7,434 nt of DNA, from positions 1 to 7,434 of the forward strand of contig JAZUIF010000018.1 of the NCBI GenBank assembly GCA_045642085.1, given 5' to 3'. A model generated the notes under the pieces. The model was not told the origin of the DNA, did no database searches, and saw nothing but the letters and a program-made list of their open reading frames with translations. The DNA comes from UBA1723 sp045642085. GTDB lineage: Bacteria; Bacteroidota; Bacteroidia; Bacteroidales; Paludibacteraceae. Within the stretch, counting starts at the first letter, position 1. Every line of letters begins with the position of its first letter. The translations under genes and the position numbers were made by a program. Positions 5,734 to 7,434 of the stretch are shown piece by piece.

Positions 5734-6801
5734 CTACCATTTATCTGGACCAAAATTCAGATTGAATGAAACTCGTAAACCGAAATTCATAAATAGCACA
5801 TTGCTAACAATCTTTTGATCACCTTTACGACTTGCCAAGACACTCTCAGACACAATTTCAACGGGAACTGACTTTGATACAGTAACTAATGTATTAGTAT
5901 CGTAAGTATCAATCTGCTTATAATGTTTATCCTGAGACTTTTTAGCTGAAATTCCTAGAAATGCATAATCAAAATATCCACCCACACTAATTGAATATTT
6001 TTCTCCTAGAGGGAATGTATATTGCAAATCTCCTGTAAACATAATAAACACAGGAGTTTGCTTAAAATGGCTCACCTCAGAAACTGTCTCAAAACGTCCA
6101 CATCCTAATACCCAAGAGTCATCAACATTAATATCATATTGAGGATAATAGGCAGTCTGAATTAAATCTTCAGCTGTCTGATCATAATTTACCTTCAACG
6201 GCAAACCGACTTTAACACCAACTCCACAATCAAAATTCTTTTCTTTGAAGTCAAGCATTACAGGAAACTCCAATTGCATATGCTTCATATTTTCAATCAA
6301 TTCTCCAATTGAGAAAGAATAGATTGTTTCATCTTGCTCTGAATCTACAATAGTATATTTGTCACTGAAAGCACCAACCTTGGCAATAGATGTTGAATGA
6401 ACTAAATCAAAACCAGTCTTTAGTCCAAAGTATGGATTGAAAAAATAGGTGTAGTTAGCACCAAATCCAAAACCGCCTTTCTGTTCAAAATCGATAGTTC
6501 TTGAATTAACTCTGAATCCAGACATTCCACCTTGTCCAAAAAATGAGAAACGATGATGGTTGTAAGGAACTGGCTTATGGATTTTGGTTGAATCTACAAG
6601 TCGGCCATCCAAATCAGGGAAAAACTGATAGGTATAGATCCACGATCTTTTACCCACATACATCTTTGGATTTACTAACAATGATGTCTGAGTTGGCTGT
6701 CGACGAGGATTACGTGCAGACACAGTCGTTGTCGACATTAACATTAATAATGTCGCAACAACTATAAATATGCCTTTTATGTAATACAAACGTCTAATCA
6801 T
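5734..6801 (-). CDS. Outer-membrane beta-barrel protein
   Basis: A 355-residue protein with a signal peptide at residues 1-29 (arginines at 3-4, hydrophobic core at 10-22, cleavage after VSA). A linker of about 50 residues rich in Pro, Arg and aromatics follows. From about residue 82 to the end, alternating hydrophobic and polar strands with frequent Gly, Tyr and Phe indicate a beta barrel of the porin-like or PorT-like Bacteroidetes type. Examples are FGFGANYTYFFN with YFGLKTGFDL, and the closing strand FGLRVSFNLNF near the C-terminus. No TonB box or plug domain is seen and the size is too small for SusC. It starts 19 bases after the stop of the sorting-domain gene and ends 3 bases before the E1-like gene. 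A structural or transport role in the outer membrane is likely; the substrate cannot be told. Confidence 0.85.
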   Translation of the reverse strand: MIRRLYYIKGIFIVVATLLMLMSTTTVSARNPRRQPTQTSLLVNPKMYVGKRSWIYTYQFFPDLDGRLVDSTKIHKPVPYNHHRFSFFGQGGMSGFRVNSRTIDFEQKGGFGFGANYTYFFNPYFGLKTGFDLVHSTSIAKVGAFSDKYTIVDSEQDETIYSFSIGELIENMKHMQLEFPVMLDFKEKNFDCGVGVKVGLPLKVNYDQTAEDLIQTAYYPQYDINVDDSWVLGCGRFETVSEVSHFKQTPVFIMFTGDLQYTFPLGEKYSISVGGYFDYAFLGISAKKSQDKHYKQIDTYDTNTLVTVSKSVPVEIVSESVLASRKGDQKIVSNVLFMNFGLRVSFNLNFGPDKW

Positions 6802-6820
6802 AACTCAACAAATAACATCA

Positions 6821-7434
6821 TTATTTAACCATGAATTTAGCAGTCAATACCTTGCCAGTAACAGTAGTCAATCTAACCAAATAATATCCTGTAACAGACA
6901 TACCTGGAATTACAATTTCATTTGACGAAGCAGTAGAAACATATACTTTATCAGCTGTCATATTGAATACCTCAACAAGTGTTCCTGCTACACCCTCTAC
7001 AGGGAAATCACAAATGATTGTAATAGGCTGCAACTTCTCAACTGGATTTGGTTGAGGAGAAATAGAATATCCATGATTCTCGTCGATACAAACGACATCA
7101 GAAACATATTCTATACCGCCATTTACAATAATTCCGACCTGATAACAACCATTCAACTCTTTATCCTCTGTGAAATAAGAATCACTAGTAGTTGAAACCA
7201 AACGCTCATTTTTATACCAATTATATTTAACGTTTGACTTGTTCTTGAATTTATCTTCATCCAAGATGTTATCATTGCAAACCAAGATCCAATTATATTT
7301 ATTTACCAAGATTGGATAAGGGAAACATTTGTTGACATTCAACATATAATGTTTGATAGTATCACAACCATCAATAGTCTTCGTCTTTCTTACGACCTCA
7401 GCTGAATCGTGATATACAATACCCTCATATGTGA
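6821..7434 (-). CDS. C-terminal part of a secreted protein with type IX sorting domain
   Basis: The frame is open from the TAA at 6821-6823 through the right edge, giving 203 visible residues; the Met at 7343-7345 is internal. The first visible stretch (D9 to about N32) contains GCDTI, the hallmark of the GCDSI-type repeats found in large Bacteroidetes surface proteins, so more repeats probably lie upstream. An Ig-like or PKD-like unit follows at about 68-117 (YNWYKN near 70-75, LNGCYQV near 93-99). The last 78 residues (126-203) start at PQPNPV and end in KFMVK. This is the type A C-terminal domain that directs transport by the type IX system, after which it is usually cleaved and the protein anchored or released. 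It is the first visible gene of the envelope cluster; promoter and N-terminus lie outside the window. Confidence 0.88.
   Translation of the reverse strand, partial: TYEGIVYHDSAEVVRKTKTIDGCDTIKHYMLNVNKCFPYPILVNKYNWILVCNDNILDEDKFKNKSNVKYNWYKNERLVSTTSDSYFTEDKELNGCYQVGIIVNGGIEYVSDVVCIDENHGYSISPQPNPVEKLQPITIICDFPVEGVAGTLVEVFNMTADKVYVSTASSNEIVIPGMSVTGYYLVRLTTVTGKVLTAKFMVK

Noticed and set aside
6543..6767. Plus-strand open frame of 74 codons
   Set aside because: It is antisense to the signal peptide and linker of the beta-barrel gene.
6821..7345. Start of the sorting-domain protein at the Met at 7345
   Set aside because: The frame remains open for 29 more codons to the edge and encodes a typical GCDTI repeat, so that Met is internal.

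Overview
The window looks like part of a Bacteroidales chromosome, most likely Prevotella or a close relative. The evidence is an AT-rich sequence, no Shine-Dalgarno sites before the starts, three promoters of the Bacteroidetes type (TTTG, a 19-20 base spacer, then TAnnTTTG), a type IX secretion C-terminal sorting domain, and a DUF6913-like protein. The genus is inferred. Every gene I can support lies on the minus strand, so the biological order runs from the right edge to the left.

Right part (7434 to 3577): a cell-envelope cluster. It opens with the C-terminal 203 residues of a secreted protein carrying a type IX sorting domain, whose start lies beyond the window. After 19 bases comes a signal-peptide-bearing outer-membrane beta-barrel protein. 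After only 3 bases comes an E1-like ThiF/MoeB/HesA adenylyltransferase, cytoplasmic by its sequence. After 81 bases follows an exported protein of about 451 residues with strand-rich YD-like segments, a Glu/Ala/Lys coiled coil and an acidic Ser/Asn/Asp tail. A DUF6913-like cytoplasmic protein (3492 to 2944) follows. The tight spacing of the first three genes suggests one transcript; the last two may be on it or separate.

Middle (2890 to 2006): two tandem, clearly paralogous small helical proteins of 109 and 113 residues. Their first 109 residues align without a gap at 43% identity. Each has its own promoter, and the pair is closed by a strong intrinsic terminator. I do not recognise the family.

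Left part (1967 to 1): a family 2 glycosyltransferase, then a 329-base gene-free stretch, then a gene that runs off the left edge. The gene-free stretch holds an AT-rich hairpin, a very clear promoter and a leader of about 220 bases. The leader contains TGGAAAAC-type direct repeats, a 14-base perfect palindrome and a 34-codon upstream open frame. The left-edge gene codes for a protein with an internally duplicated domain, possibly of the DUF6985 type. Its 260 visible codons are open from the ATG at 780 to the edge.

No RNA genes, CRISPR arrays or insertion sequences were seen. The best candidates for something undescribed are the repeat-rich leader with its small open frame, the small paralogue pair, and the E1-like enzyme coupled to a beta-barrel gene with altered cysteine positions.
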